Source: an uncultured Curvibacter sp. (GTDB lineage: Bacteria > Pseudomonadota > Gammaproteobacteria > Burkholderiales > Burkholderiaceae). Taken from it: DNA of 24,236 nucleotides. The notes below the pieces were generated by a model, which was given only the letters and a program-made list of their open reading frames with translations, was not told the origin of the DNA and made no database searches. The stretch covers positions 1 to 24,236 of the forward strand of contig CAMLNH010000005.1 in assembly GCA_946481355.1 (NCBI GenBank), written 5' to 3'. The position numbers and the translations under genes were made by a program. Position 1 is the first letter of the stretch, and each line of letters starts with the position of its first letter. Of this stretch, positions 1-8,113 are shown piece after piece.

Positions 1-77
1 AGGCGCGGTCCTCGGGCGGCATGGACGACTTCGAAATCCCGGCCTTTGTGCGCAAACCGGCCGACTGTGTGCAGTGA
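1..77 (+). CDS. ftsZ: Cell division protein FtsZ, C-terminal end (partial)
   Basis: Only the last 24 codons are present, in the frame that begins at base 3 and ends with TGA at 75-77. The peptide DDFEIPAFVRKPAD matches the conserved C-terminal tail of FtsZ (consensus near D-x-P-x-F-L-R), which binds FtsA, ZipA and MinC at the division ring. The polymerising GTPase domain lies outside the window. lpxC downstream at 4014 supports the call, because ftsZ followed by lpxC is the usual end of the dcw cell-division cluster in proteobacteria. Here three other genes lie between them. The residues after the tail (CVQ) are not part of the conserved peptide. Confidence 0.85.
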   Translation, partial: ARSSGGMDDFEIPAFVRKPADCVQ

Positions 78-110
78 GACGCGCCCCGCGGGATGCGGCG
101 GGGCGCGTCT
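77..110 (+). terminator. Hairpin immediately after ftsZ, probable terminator
   Basis: A perfect 13-bp inverted repeat has arms at 77-89 (AGACGCGCCCCGC) and 98-110, with an 8-base loop. The 5' arm starts on the last base of the ftsZ stop codon. The following bases are only weakly T-rich (cttggtct), so termination may be partial or the hairpin may act as an mRNA 3' end stabiliser. Its position is what would be expected to close the dcw operon. Confidence 0.6.
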
Positions 111-194
111 TGGTCTAGGATGACCCGTACCGTCGGTGTGCCGGGCCCGGCATGCCGCCCCGCCATTGCGGCGACCCATGACCAGGAGCCGTCC

Positions 195-1076
195 ATGACC
201 CCTATCCGCCCCCTTTCTTTTCTCGCCTCCGGCCTGGCGCTGCTGCTCACCGCCTGTGCCAGCGGCCCGGCCAGCGCACCGCAGGAGACGGTCTATGCCG
301 TGACCGAACGTCTGGAACTGATCCGCTTCAAATCGGACCGGCCGGGCGAGGTGCTGGAGCGGCGCGCGCTCAGCGGCCTGCCCGCGAGCGAGCAGCTGCG
401 CGGCATCGATTACCGCGTGGCACGTGGTGTGCTGTACGCCGTGAGCGACAGCGGGCGCCTCTACACCATCGACACCGCCCAGGCCCGCCTGCAGCCCGTG
501 GCGCCGGCCGCGCCTGCGTTCTGGCCCGTGCAGGGCGGCGTGACGGGCTTCGACTTCAACCCCACGGTGGACCGCATCCGCGTGGTGAGCGCCAGCGCAC
601 AGAACCTGCGCCTGCACCCCGAGACCAATGCCATGGTCGACGGCGATGCGGCCAATCCCGGTGTGCAGCCCGACGGTGCCTTGCGTTACATGCCCGACGA
701 CCGTCATGCGGGCCGCCGCCCTGACGTGGCCGGCGTGGCCTACACCTACAACAAGAAGGACGAGAAACTCACCACCAACTACGCGATCGACCGCGCCCTC
801 GGTGCCCTGCTCATGCAGGGCTCGCGCGAAGGCGCGCAGCCCGTGGTTTCGCCCAACACGGGGCTGCTGCGCACCGTGGGCCTGCTGGGTACCGGGCCGC
901 TGAGCGAGGCGCACTTCGACATCTCCGATGTGGCCAACACGGCCTTGCTCGCAGCGCGTACCGCGGGCCAGAACACCACGCGCCTGTACCAGCTGGACTT
1001 GGATACGGGCCGCGCGCGTGAACTGGGTGTGGTGGGCGGTGGCGAGCGTCTGCTGGGCCTGGCCATCGAGCCCTGA
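195..1076 (+). CDS. DUF4394 domain-containing lipoprotein
   Basis: Predicted 293-residue secreted protein. The start at 195 is chosen because AGGAG lies just upstream and the protein then begins with a lipoprotein signal: a hydrophobic stretch ending in LLTAC, giving a lipidated Cys at residue 21. The open frame extends upstream to 93 but that part overlaps the ftsZ hairpin and looks non-coding. The body matches the DUF4394 pattern, a repeated beta-strand fold with phrases such as RGIDYR, LYTID, GFDFNPTVDRIRVVS and QNLRLHPETNAMVDGD. Members of this family are often exported or surface proteins of unknown role. It is followed after 6 bases by the cupredoxin gene, so the two are probably co-transcribed. 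Family call is confident, function unknown. Confidence 0.8.
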   Translation: MTPIRPLSFLASGLALLLTACASGPASAPQETVYAVTERLELIRFKSDRPGEVLERRALSGLPASEQLRGIDYRVARGVLYAVSDSGRLYTIDTAQARLQPVAPAAPAFWPVQGGVTGFDFNPTVDRIRVVSASAQNLRLHPETNAMVDGDAANPGVQPDGALRYMPDDRHAGRRPDVAGVAYTYNKKDEKLTTNYAIDRALGALLMQGSREGAQPVVSPNTGLLRTVGLLGTGPLSEAHFDISDVANTALLAARTAGQNTTRLYQLDLDTGRARELGVVGGGERLLGLAIEP

Positions 1077-1082
1077 GTCACC

Positions 1083-1679
1083 ATGCACGGTCTGAAGAGC
1101 ATCCTGGGACTGGCCGCGCTGAGCTGCGCGCTGCAGGCGGCTGCCTTCAGCATCGAGGTGCGTGACGAGGCAGGCCGGCCCCTGGCCGGTGCTGTGGTCT
1201 TTCTCGAGTCAGCCCAGGCGCGGCGCCAGGTGCGCCCGCTGGCCCAGGCCGAGATGGGCCAGGCGGGCAAGCAGTTCGTGCCCCAGGTGCTGGTGGTGCC
1301 CGTGGGGACCGCCGTGAGCTTTCCGAACCGCGACACGGTGCGTCACCATGTCTACTCCTTCTCACCGACCAAGAAGTTCGAGCTCAAGCTCTACATCGGC
1401 ACGCCGGCCAATCCTGTGGTCTTCGACCGCAGCGGCATTGCCGTGCTGGGCTGCAACATCCACGACCAGATGGTGGGCTGGATCGTGGTGGTGGAGACGC
1501 CCTATTACGCGATGAGCGACGCCCAGGGGCGCGCGGTGATCGACGCGCCGCCGGGCAACTACCGTCTGCGCAGCTGGCACCCGGGTCTGCCTGTGGGGGC
1601 GGCTGCGCAGGATCAGGCGCTGGAACTGGGCAGCGCGGTGCAGAACGTCAGCGTGCGCCTGTCGGGGGTACGGCCGTGA
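1083..1679 (+). CDS. Periplasmic cupredoxin-like protein (methylamine utilization protein family)
   Basis: Predicted 198-residue exported protein with a signal peptide (about residues 1-22, ending in a run of Ala). It has a plastocyanin-like fold signature: FPNRDTVRHHVYSFS carries His88/His89, and LGCNIHDQMVGW carries Cys124, His127 and Met130. That spacing (His ... Cys-x2-His-x2-Met) is the ligand set of a type 1 copper site, so copper binding is likely. Proteins of this type are commonly labelled methylamine utilization protein, but no mau genes are seen here, so I do not infer methylamine metabolism. The stop codon TGA overlaps the ATG of the next gene by one base (TGATG), which implies translational coupling with a c-di-GMP signalling protein. 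A partner or sensor role is inference. Confidence 0.75.
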   Translation: MHGLKSILGLAALSCALQAAAFSIEVRDEAGRPLAGAVVFLESAQARRQVRPLAQAEMGQAGKQFVPQVLVVPVGTAVSFPNRDTVRHHVYSFSPTKKFELKLYIGTPANPVVFDRSGIAVLGCNIHDQMVGWIVVVETPYYAMSDAQGRAVIDAPPGNYRLRSWHPGLPVGAAAQDQALELGSAVQNVSVRLSGVRP

Positions 1680-4003
1680 TGCCGGCTTTCGATCGCCGCA
1701 GCCTCATCACCCGCCTGGTCGGCCTGTCGCTGCTGCTGCTGCTCTTTGTGCAGCTGGCCGGTTTCTTCGTGGTGCGTGACAGCATCGCGCGCAATGCGCG
1801 CATGCAGATCGCGCACGAGTTCGATACCGGCGAGAAGGTCTGGCTGCGCCTGCTGGAGCAGAACGCCGAGAAGCTGCGCCAGAGCGCGGCCCTGCTGGCA
1901 GCCGACTACGGCTTCCGCTCGGCCGTGAGCTCGGACGACCTGGAGACCATCGGCTCGGCGCTCGAAAACCATGGTCAGCGCATCGGCGCCGCCATGACGG
2001 CCCTGCTCGACACCCAGCTCAAGGTGCGTGCCGTCAGCGCGGATGATGCCGGCCAGGGGCTGGCCGAGATGCTGGGTCGGCTGGCGCCGTCCTTGAGTGA
2101 GCCCGCCGGCGCGGGCCAGGGCGGGCGCATCGTGGTCTACGAGGGCCGGCCCTACCAGCTGGTCATGGTGCCCATGCGCGCACCCCTGGTCGTGGGCTGG
2201 GTGCTCATGGGCTTCCCCGTGGGGGCGCCGCTGGCGCAGGAGATGCAGCGCCTGCTCGACATCCGGCTCGTGCTGCAGGTGCGCCAGGCCGACGGACAGC
2301 TGGCCGCGCCGGTCAGCACCTTGTCCGCCGGCGCGCTGGCGCAACTGCAGCGGGCGCAGGGGACTGTGCGCGAACTCGAAGCCGGCGGAGACACGCTGCT
2401 GGTGCGCAGCATCGAACTCAACGCCGCGGGCGGCGAGGCCCGCGTGCTGCTGCTGCGCTCGGTGGACGACGTGGTGGCGCCCTACCGTCAGCTGCAGATC
2501 CTGCTGGCCGCGATCACGGCCGGCGGTCTGCTGTTGTTTGCCATCGGCAGCGGCCTGATGGCGCGCCAGCTGGCCACGCCCCTGCGTTCCCTGCTGGCCG
2601 CGACGCAGCGTCTCTCGCGTGGCGACTACAGCGTACCGCTCGAAGACGTGGGCCGGCAGGACGAGATCGGCAAGCTGGCCCAGTCCTTCGACCGCATGCG
2701 CGTGGACATCGCGGCGCAACAGGCCGAGATCCGGCATCTGGCCTACTGGGACCGCCTCACCGGCCTGCCCAACCGGGAGAATTTCCGCGAGTCCGTGCAG
2801 CAGGCCATGGCGCGCAGCGGCGAGTGCCGCGAGCTGGCGGTCATCACCCTGGACCTGGACCGCTTCAAGCACGTCAACGATGTGCTGGGCTATGCCTTCG
2901 GCGACCAGTTGCTCAAGACCGTGGCCGACAAGCTTTCGGCCGTGCTGGGCGAGGCTTCGGGCGAGCTGGCCCGCCTGGGCGGCAATGAGTTCGCCTTGCT
3001 GCTCGCACCCGCCACGCCGCAGCAGGCCGCCGAGCTGGCCGCGCGCGTGGCACACAGCCTGGAGCAGCCGCTTGCCATTGCCGAGCAGACCGTGGACCTG
3101 AGCGCGGGCATAGGCATCGCCTGCTGGCCCGCCGATGCGCAGGATGTGGATACGCTGCTGAGCCGCTCCGAGATTGCCATGTACGTGGCCAAGCGCAAAC
3201 TCGAAGGGCCGCTGCGCTACGACCCCGCTTTCGATTCTGCGAGCACACAGACGCTTTCGTTGCTCACCGAGCTGCGCCGCGCGGTCGACCAGGGCGAGCT
3301 GCGTCTCTACCTGCAGCCCAAGGTGACCCTGGCCGATGGCGTGACCCACGCGGCCGAAGCCCTGGTGCGCTGGGAGCACCCGCAGCGTGGTCTGGTACCA
3401 CCCATGCAGTTCATCCCCTTTGCCGAGCAGACGGGCTACATCCGTCAGCTCACGCTCTGGATGTTCGAGGAGGCCGCACGCCTGCTGGCCACACCGGCCG
3501 CTGCGGGCCTGCGCATCTCGGTCAACCTCTCCACGCGTGACCTGCTGGATCTGGAGCTCAGTGCACGGCTGGCGCAGCTGCTGCAGACCCATGGCGTGCA
3601 GGCGACAGCTTTCTGCCTGGAGATCACCGAGAGCGCCATCATGGACGACCCGCAGCGTGCCGAGGCCATGCTCAACCGCCTGTCGGAGCAGGGATACAAA
3701 TTGTCTATCGACGACTTTGGCACCGGCTATTCATCACTGGCCTACCTCAAGCGCCTGCCGGTGGACGAACTCAAGATCGACAAGTCCTTCGTCATGGGCA
3801 TGGAGACCGACGCGGACGACGCCACCATCGTGCGCACCACCATCGATCTCGCGCACAACCTGGGCCTGAGCGTGGTGGCCGAGGGGGTAGAAAACGCCGC
3901 CATCCTGGATCGCCTGCGCGCGCTGGGCTGCGACGAGGTGCAGGGCTATCACATCAGCCGTCCCATGCCCGCGCCGGCCTTCATGGAATGGCTGAGAAAG
4001 TAA
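1679..4003 (+). CDS. Membrane c-di-GMP phosphodiesterase with degenerate GGDEF domain (Cache-HAMP-GGDEF-EAL)
   Basis: A 774-residue inner-membrane signalling protein that probably hydrolyses cyclic di-GMP. Order: TM helix (about 13-33); periplasmic sensor of about 235 residues, probably a double-Cache domain; second TM (about 272-292); HAMP (about 293-345); GGDEF domain (about 350-510); EAL domain (about 525-774). The GGDEF signature reads GGNEF (434-438). The third position, a catalytic Asp/Glu in active cyclases, is Asn, so cyclase activity is doubtful, although the [10 protein letters not shown] segment is kept. The EAL domain looks intact: EALVRW (560-565), the Asn of [20 protein letters not shown] (678-686), LKIDKSFV and EGVE. 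ATG at 1679 is preferred; GTG at 1676 is also in frame. It overlaps the cupredoxin gene by one base. Such a GGDEF domain can still bind GTP and regulate the EAL domain. Confidence 0.9.
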   Translation: MPAFDRRSLITRLVGLSLLLLLFVQLAGFFVVRDSIARNARMQIAHEFDTGEKVWLRLLEQNAEKLRQSAALLAADYGFRSAVSSDDLETIGSALENHGQRIGAAMTALLDTQLKVRAVSADDAGQGLAEMLGRLAPSLSEPAGAGQGGRIVVYEGRPYQLVMVPMRAPLVVGWVLMGFPVGAPLAQEMQRLLDIRLVLQVRQADGQLAAPVSTLSAGALAQLQRAQGTVRELEAGGDTLLVRSIELNAAGGEARVLLLRSVDDVVAPYRQLQILLAAITAGGLLLFAIGSGLMARQLATPLRSLLAATQRLSRGDYSVPLEDVGRQDEIGKLAQSFDRMRVDIAAQQAEIRHLAYWDRLTGLPNRENFRESVQQAMARSGECRELAVITLDLDRFKHVNDVLGYAFGDQLLKTVADKLSAVLGEASGELARLGGNEFALLLAPATPQQAAELAARVAHSLEQPLAIAEQTVDLSAGIGIACWPADAQDVDTLLSRSEIAMYVAKRKLEGPLRYDPAFDSASTQTLSLLTELRRAVDQGELRLYLQPKVTLADGVTHAAEALVRWEHPQRGLVPPMQFIPFAEQTGYIRQLTLWMFEEAARLLATPAAAGLRISVNLSTRDLLDLELSARLAQLLQTHGVQATAFCLEITESAIMDDPQRAEAMLNRLSEQGYKLSIDDFGTGYSSLAYLKRLPVDELKIDKSFVMGMETDADDATIVRTTIDLAHNLGLSVVAEGVENAAILDRLRALGCDEVQGYHISRPMPAPAFMEWLRK

Positions 4004-4006
4004 AAT
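4001..4006 (+). promoter_or_regulatory. Possible -10 element for lpxC
   Basis: TAAAAT lies 7 bases before the lpxC ATG and overlaps the stop codon of the EAL gene. No Shine-Dalgarno sequence lies between it and the ATG, so a transcript from here would be nearly or fully leaderless. No convincing -35 box is visible at 16-18 bases spacing. This is a weak site on its own; its support comes from the same arrangement at four other starts in the window. Confidence 0.3.
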
Positions 4007-4013
4007 CACGCCC

Positions 4014-4937
4014 ATGCTGCAGCAACGCACCCTCAAATCCCTGACCCGCGCCGTCGGCGTGGGCCTGCACAGCGGCCAGCGCGTGGAGATCACGCTGCGC
4101 CCCGCACAGGTCGACACCGGCATCGTGTTCCGGCGCGTGGACCTGCCGCAGCCGGTGGACATCCCCATGTCGGCGCTGGCGGTCAGCGACACGCGCCTGG
4201 CGTCCACCCTCTCCAATGGCGGTGCCAAGGTGCACACCGTGGAGCATCTGATGTCGGCCTGCGCCGGCCTGGGCATCGACAACCTCTATGTGGACATCAC
4301 GGCCGAAGAAGTGCCGATCCTCGACGGCTCAGCGGCCTCCTTCGTCTTCCTGCTGCAGAGCGCGGGCATCGAGCTGCAGAGCGCGCCCAAGCGCTTCATC
4401 CGCGTGACCGAGCCCATCGAAGTGCGCGAGGGCGAGGGCGCCAACCAGAAGTGGGCCCGTCTCGACCCCTACCACGGCTACAAGCTCAGCTTCGAGATCG
4501 ACTTCGACCACCCTGCTGTGGACTCCACGGGCCAGCGTGTCGAGTTCGACATGAGCGTACACAACTACAGCCGCGACATCGCGCGCGCGCGCACCTTCGG
4601 CTTCACCAAGGATGTGGAGATGATGCGTGCCAACGGCCTGGCCCTGGGCGGCGGGCTGGACAACGCCATCGTGATGGACGACTACAAGGTGCTCAACGCC
4701 GGCGGCCTGCGCTACGACGACGAGTTTGTGAAGCACAAGATCCTCGATGCCATGGGTGACCTCTACATCCTGGGCAAGCCCCTGCTTGCGGCCTACAGCG
4801 CCTTCCGTTCCGGCCACGCCATGAACAACAAGCTGCTGCGCGAGCTGCTCAAGCGCACCGAGGCCTGGGAAACCGTGACCTTCGACAACGACAGGCTGGC
4901 CCCCAAGGGCTTCGCGCAGCCCGCGCGCGCCTGGTGA
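4014..4937 (+). CDS. lpxC: UDP-3-O-acyl-N-acetylglucosamine deacetylase
   Basis: LpxC removes the acetyl group from UDP-3-O-acyl-GlcNAc, the committed cytoplasmic step of lipid A synthesis, using zinc. The 307-residue length is normal for the family. Zinc and catalytic residues are visible: Glu77-His78 in [10 protein letters not shown], His241 and Asp245 in [12 protein letters not shown], and His268 in SGHAMNN. The N-terminus [21 protein letters not shown] is typical. The start follows the upstream stop codon by 10 bases and has no Shine-Dalgarno. The gene is near ftsZ, as in most proteobacteria, but displaced by about 3.9 kb. A small membrane-protein gene follows 16 bases downstream. Confidence 0.97.
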   Translation: MLQQRTLKSLTRAVGVGLHSGQRVEITLRPAQVDTGIVFRRVDLPQPVDIPMSALAVSDTRLASTLSNGGAKVHTVEHLMSACAGLGIDNLYVDITAEEVPILDGSAASFVFLLQSAGIELQSAPKRFIRVTEPIEVREGEGANQKWARLDPYHGYKLSFEIDFDHPAVDSTGQRVEFDMSVHNYSRDIARARTFGFTKDVEMMRANGLALGGGLDNAIVMDDYKVLNAGGLRYDDEFVKHKILDAMGDLYILGKPLLAAYSAFRSGHAMNNKLLRELLKRTEAWETVTFDNDRLAPKGFAQPARAW

Positions 4938-4953
4938 GCGTCAGGCCCGCACG

Positions 4954-5130
4954 ATGCTGCTGTTTCGCTGGCTCATCTTCCTGCTGCTGATCGGCGCAGC
5001 CGTCTGCTTCGCCTTCTATGCCGGCACCGGCCAGGTGCGCTACCGCCGCTGGGGTCTGGTCACGCTCAAGTGGACGCTGATCGCGGCCTTCGGCTTCTTC
5101 GCGGTACTGGTCCTGCAGCGCATCGCCTGA
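4954..5130 (+). CDS. Small two-helix membrane protein, unknown function
   Basis: A 58-codon ORF that starts with ATG 16 bases after lpxC and ends with TGA at 5128-5130. The product has two hydrophobic segments (about residues 5-24 and 38-54) separated by a basic loop (QVRYRRWGLVTLK), which suggests an inner-membrane hairpin. Codon use is strongly G/C-ending like the neighbours, and the frame fills the gap between lpxC and the convergent gene. I do not recognise a named family. It is probably co-transcribed with lpxC. A role in envelope biogenesis is only suggested by position. Confidence 0.65.
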   Translation: MLLFRWLIFLLLIGAAVCFAFYAGTGQVRYRRWGLVTLKWTLIAAFGFFAVLVLQRIA

Positions 5131-5138
5131 GCGCGGGC

Positions 5139-5444
5139 TCAGGAGCCGCGCTTGCGCACGGTCGAGAAGGGATCGGGCGTGCCGTCCTTCTTTTTCGGCG
5201 GATCGTCCCGGGTCTTGACCGCCTCCAGCTCATTGAAGACCGAGGGCATCTGGCTGTCCTGGAAGGCCACCGAGTCTTCCCACATGGCCCAGTCCGACTC
5301 CAGATTGCCCTCGGTGACTTCGGGCAAGGGCGGTGGTGCCGGCGGCAGTCCGGCCGTGGGCGAGGGACGGCTGGAAGGTTTCGTGCCCGGCGTGGCCGGC
5401 CGCACCGGGGCGACGGGTTTGGGCGTGGGCTTGAAGAACTTCAT
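5139..5444 (-). CDS. Proline-rich hypothetical protein
   Basis: A 101-residue protein, probably cytoplasmic as no signal peptide is visible. The N-terminal half (about 5-42) is low-complexity, rich in Pro, Ala, Thr and Lys. The C-terminal half is acidic to mixed (ESDWAMWEDSVAFQDSQMPSVFNELE) and ends in a Lys/Arg-rich tail (STVRKRGS). The start at 5444 is preceded by AGGA and by a good minus-strand promoter candidate; the frame stays open further upstream, but that part is the shadow of the esterase gene. It converges on the small membrane-protein gene with 8 bases between stop codons. Family unknown to me. Confidence 0.6.
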   Translation of the reverse strand: MKFFKPTPKPVAPVRPATPGTKPSSRPSPTAGLPPAPPPLPEVTEGNLESDWAMWEDSVAFQDSQMPSVFNELEAVKTRDDPPKKKDGTPDPFSTVRKRGS

Positions 5445-5481
5445 GGCGCGTCCTGTGTGCTGTACGCTGGGCGTTGAAAAC

Positions 5482-5510
5482 AATTTAGCGCGCGTTACGG
5501 TTTGTGACAA
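5482..5510 (-). promoter_or_regulatory. Sigma-70-like promoter for the proline-rich gene
   Basis: On the minus strand, TTGTCA (5505-5510) and TAAATT (5482-5487) are separated by exactly 17 bases, matching the -35 and -10 consensus at 5 of 6 and 4 of 6 positions. The -10 lies 37 bases upstream of the start at 5444. The same 99-bp gap must also hold the promoter of the divergent esterase gene; on the plus strand TTGAAA (5474-5479) is a possible -35 but no good -10 follows. Confidence 0.45.
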
Positions 5511-5543
5511 GCCGGGGGTGCCGCGCCAGCGTGAAGGATTGCC

Positions 5544-6557
5544 GTGAACAACAGACTTCTGAGCGTTTTCATCCTGGTCCTGCTGGGCGAGCTGGGTGCC
5601 GGGTCGGCCCTGGCCGAGGACGGCACACTGCGTGAACGCCTGCGCCAGCGGCAGCAGGAGCGTGCGGCTGCCCCGTCCCCGGTGCCGGAACCCATCACTG
5701 CGCCGGGTGACTACCGGGGCAGTCTGACGCATGGCGGGCGCACCCGCCTGTACCGCCTCCATGTACCGGCGAGCTACCGTGCCGACCGGCCGGCCCCCTT
5801 GCTCGTGGCCCTGCATGGCGGAGGCGGCAGCATGGACTACATGGGACGCGACGACTACTACGGCCTGCTGTCCTTGGCCGAGCGCACCGGGCAGGTGCTG
5901 CTCCTGCCCAATGGCGTGAGCCGTCTGCGCAGCGGCAAGCTGGCCACCTGGAACGCCGGGGATTGCTGCGGCACGGCGCGCGACGATCAGGTCGACGACG
6001 TAGGCTACATCCGCGCCGTGGTCGAGCGCGTGCAGGGCCAGCTCAATATCGACGCGCGGCGCATCCGCGCCACGGGCATGTCCAACGGCGCCATGATGGC
6101 CTACCGTCTGGCCTGTGAACTGCCCGGTGTCTTCAGCGCCATTGCGGCCGTGGCCGGCACCGACAACACGCGCAGCTGTACGCCCACACAACCGGTGTCG
6201 GTGCTGCACATCCATGCACGCAACGACAGCCATGTGCTCTACGAGGGTGGTGCCGGTCCCGACGCGGTGGACCGTGCGCTGATCAACGACTTTCGCTCCG
6301 TGCCCGATACCGTGGCACGCTGGGTCGAGCGCAACCGCTGCGCGCCCGCGCCGCAGCGCGTGCTTGAGAAGGAGGGTGCCTGGTGTGAGCGTTACGCACC
6401 CTGTGCCGGTGGCGCGCAGGTGCAGCTGTGCGTGACGGCCGCGGGTGGCCACAGCTGGCCCGGCGGACACAAGCCCCGCGGCGAGGCGCCGACGCGGGCG
6501 ATCGATGCCAACCAGGTGATGTGGGAATTCTTCAGCCGTCTGGATGCGACGCGCTGA
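5544..6557 (+). CDS. Secreted PHB depolymerase / feruloyl-esterase family hydrolase
   Basis: A 337-residue serine hydrolase of the LpqC/PHB depolymerase esterase family. It has a signal peptide (about 1-24, ending SALAED), a charged Arg/Gln-rich linker, then an alpha/beta-hydrolase domain from about residue 55. Visible elements are the oxyanion region LLVALHGGGGS (87-96), the nucleophile in GMSNG (Ser180), a likely acid Asp228 in HIHARNDSH, and His303 in GGHSWPGG. Paired cysteines (CCGT, SCTP, RCAP, WCERYAPC) fit an exported protein. GTG at 5544 is taken as start because AAGGA lies 5 bases upstream. Substrate cannot be told from sequence; intracellular PHB genes are not nearby. It ends directly against the ruvC stop codon (convergent, no gap). 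Confidence 0.8.
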   Translation: MNNRLLSVFILVLLGELGAGSALAEDGTLRERLRQRQQERAAAPSPVPEPITAPGDYRGSLTHGGRTRLYRLHVPASYRADRPAPLLVALHGGGGSMDYMGRDDYYGLLSLAERTGQVLLLPNGVSRLRSGKLATWNAGDCCGTARDDQVDDVGYIRAVVERVQGQLNIDARRIRATGMSNGAMMAYRLACELPGVFSAIAAVAGTDNTRSCTPTQPVSVLHIHARNDSHVLYEGGAGPDAVDRALINDFRSVPDTVARWVERNRCAPAPQRVLEKEGAWCERYAPCAGGAQVQLCVTAAGGHSWPGGHKPRGEAPTRAIDANQVMWEFFSRLDATR

Positions 6558-7106
6558 TCAGTGACCGCGGCCGCCGCGGTACATGCCCGTGTTCTTGCGC
6601 TGCAGCGGCGAGACGGCGGCCATGCGGCGCATGGCCTCGCCCGCGTGGGCCTGGGTGATGGCCAGGCCCAGGGCGTCGGCCGCATCGGTGCCGGGCAGGC
6701 CGGGCAGCTGGAGCAGGCGGCGCACCATTTCCTGCACCTGAGCCTTCTGGGCGCGGCCGTGCCCGACCACGGCCTTCTTCATCTGCAGGGCCGTGAACTC
6801 CGTGACCGTGAGGTTGCGCGACACCAGGGCCGTGAGGCAGGCGCCGCGGGCCTGGCCCAGCAGCAGGGTGGACTGCGGGTTGACGTTGACGAAAACGATC
6901 TCCACGGCGGCCACAGTGGGCTGGTAACGGGACACGACTTCGCAGACCCCATCGAACAGCACCTTGAGGCGAGCCGGCAGGTCGCCGAACTCCAGGTGCG
7001 TGGTCTTGATGGTGCCGCTGGCGACATAGCGCAGCGCCGAGCCCTCGACATCGATCACGCCGAAGCCCGTGGTCTGCAGTCCGGGGTCGATGCCGAGGAT
7101 GCGCAT
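6558..7106 (-). CDS. ruvC: Holliday junction resolvase RuvC
   Basis: RuvC cuts Holliday junctions as a dimer, normally with the RuvAB branch-migration motor. The 182-residue protein starts MRILGIDPG and keeps the catalytic acids: Asp7, Glu69 (AAVEIVF), and Asp141 and Asp144 ([11 protein letters not shown]). The LGQARGA motif is also present. The start at 7106 gives the family's usual N-terminus. An in-frame ATG at 7124 would add 6 residues and would overlap the upstream stop codon as ATGA, the same coupling used by the two genes before it, so it is a serious alternative; neither start has a clear Shine-Dalgarno. ruvA and ruvB are not adjacent here. Confidence 0.95.
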   Translation of the reverse strand: MRILGIDPGLQTTGFGVIDVEGSALRYVASGTIKTTHLEFGDLPARLKVLFDGVCEVVSRYQPTVAAVEIVFVNVNPQSTLLLGQARGACLTALVSRNLTVTEFTALQMKKAVVGHGRAQKAQVQEMVRRLLQLPGLPGTDAADALGLAITQAHAGEAMRRMAAVSPLQRKNTGMYRGGRGH

Positions 7107-7120
7107 GGATGCGGTTGTGC

Positions 7121-8113
7121 TCATAGATCGAAGTACCAGTGCACCGAGTGGAAGAACACCGGTGCGGCAAAGCACAGGCCGTCGACCCGGTCCAGCAGAC
7201 CACCCGCGCCCGTGACCGAGGACAGGCCCTGGGCGCCCCAGTTGGTCACGCCACGGTCGCGCTTGAGCGCCTTCATCACCAGATGGCCCAGCGAGCCCGC
7301 GGTGCAGGCGATCAGGGCCATGGCCAGGGCCTGCGCCGGCTTGAAGGGTGTGATGGCCGAGAGCAGGCCGCCAAAGAGGCCGCCGGCGACCACGCCCACG
7401 GCCCAGCTGTGCCAGCTGAAGCTCTGGCTGACCTCGGGCGCTACCGGGCGGCGACGCCAGTGGCGTGCCACGAGGTGCTGCACGATCATGCAGGTCTGCA
7501 CCGAGAAGACCAGGAAGAAGACGAGGAAGGCGTTCTTGCCCGCATAGCCTTTGAAGTTGAGCAGCAGCAGCGCCGGCACATGGCTCATGCCGTAGACGCA
7601 GACCATGATGCCCCACTGCAGCTTGGCGTTGCGTTCGAGGAAACGCTGGGGATCACCGGCCAGGGCGCTGACCACGGGCAGGGCCAGGAAGACGTAGACC
7701 GGGATGAAAACGGTGAAGAGGTCGAAGCGCGCGCTGGCCACCAAGCTGTACTGGACGGGCAGCACGACGAAGAAAGCCAGCACCAGGCTGCGGTGGTCGC
7801 CGCGCCGCGTGGGCGAGAGCGTGATGAACTCGCGCAGCACGAAAAAGGAGACCAGCGCGAACAGCCCGATGGCCACGCGCTCGTCCGAGACCCAGGCCAC
7901 CCAGAACACCACGACCATGAGCCAGGAGGTCTTGAGCAGGCTCTGCAGATCGCGCAGCTCGCCGCCTTCGCCATCGGTGGCGCGTCCGCGCTCGCGTAGC
8001 GAGAGCAGTACCAGGATCACGGTGGCCAGGCTGAGCAGGCCGAAGACGACGAGGAACAGCGCCCCCACCTGCTGCGAGGCGCTGAGGCTGCGGATGAACT
8101 GGTTCAGGCTCAT
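7121..8113 (-). CDS. CdsA-like phosphatidate cytidylyltransferase family protein
   Basis: A 330-residue polytopic inner-membrane protein with about eight hydrophobic segments. The C-terminal part carries a form of the CDP-diglyceride synthase signature: [21 protein letters not shown] followed by [21 protein letters not shown] (the usual pattern is S-x3-KR-x4-KD ... PGHGG-x2-DR-x-D). The acidic DRxD part is intact, but the KD and PGHG elements are altered, as in the divergent CdsA branch that sits beside PlsC-like acyltransferases (compare YnbB in E. coli). CdsA makes CDP-diacylglycerol from phosphatidate and CTP. The start overlaps the acyltransferase stop codon by 4 bases (ATGA). Probably not the only CdsA of the cell. 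Confidence 0.8.
   Translation of the reverse strand: MSLNQFIRSLSASQQVGALFLVVFGLLSLATVILVLLSLRERGRATDGEGGELRDLQSLLKTSWLMVVVFWVAWVSDERVAIGLFALVSFFVLREFITLSPTRRGDHRSLVLAFFVVLPVQYSLVASARFDLFTVFIPVYVFLALPVVSALAGDPQRFLERNAKLQWGIMVCVYGMSHVPALLLLNFKGYAGKNAFLVFFLVFSVQTCMIVQHLVARHWRRRPVAPEVSQSFSWHSWAVGVVAGGLFGGLLSAITPFKPAQALAMALIACTAGSLGHLVMKALKRDRGVTNWGAQGLSSVTGAGGLLDRVDGLCFAAPVFFHSVHWYFDL

Noticed and set aside
93..194. Upstream extension of the DUF4394 gene
   Set aside because: It overlaps the ftsZ hairpin and would bury the lipoprotein signal; the ATG at 195 has a clear AGGAG.
1613..3592. Long minus-strand ORF (659 codons) opposite the GGDEF-EAL gene
   Set aside because: It is the antisense shadow of a clear GGDEF-EAL gene in GC-rich DNA; its protein is rich in Gln, His and Arg and has no recognisable domain.
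5445..6470. Extension of the proline-rich minus-strand gene to a 443-codon protein
   Set aside because: The added part lies opposite the esterase and reads as antisense sequence; a promoter and AGGA sit just upstream of the shorter start at 5444.
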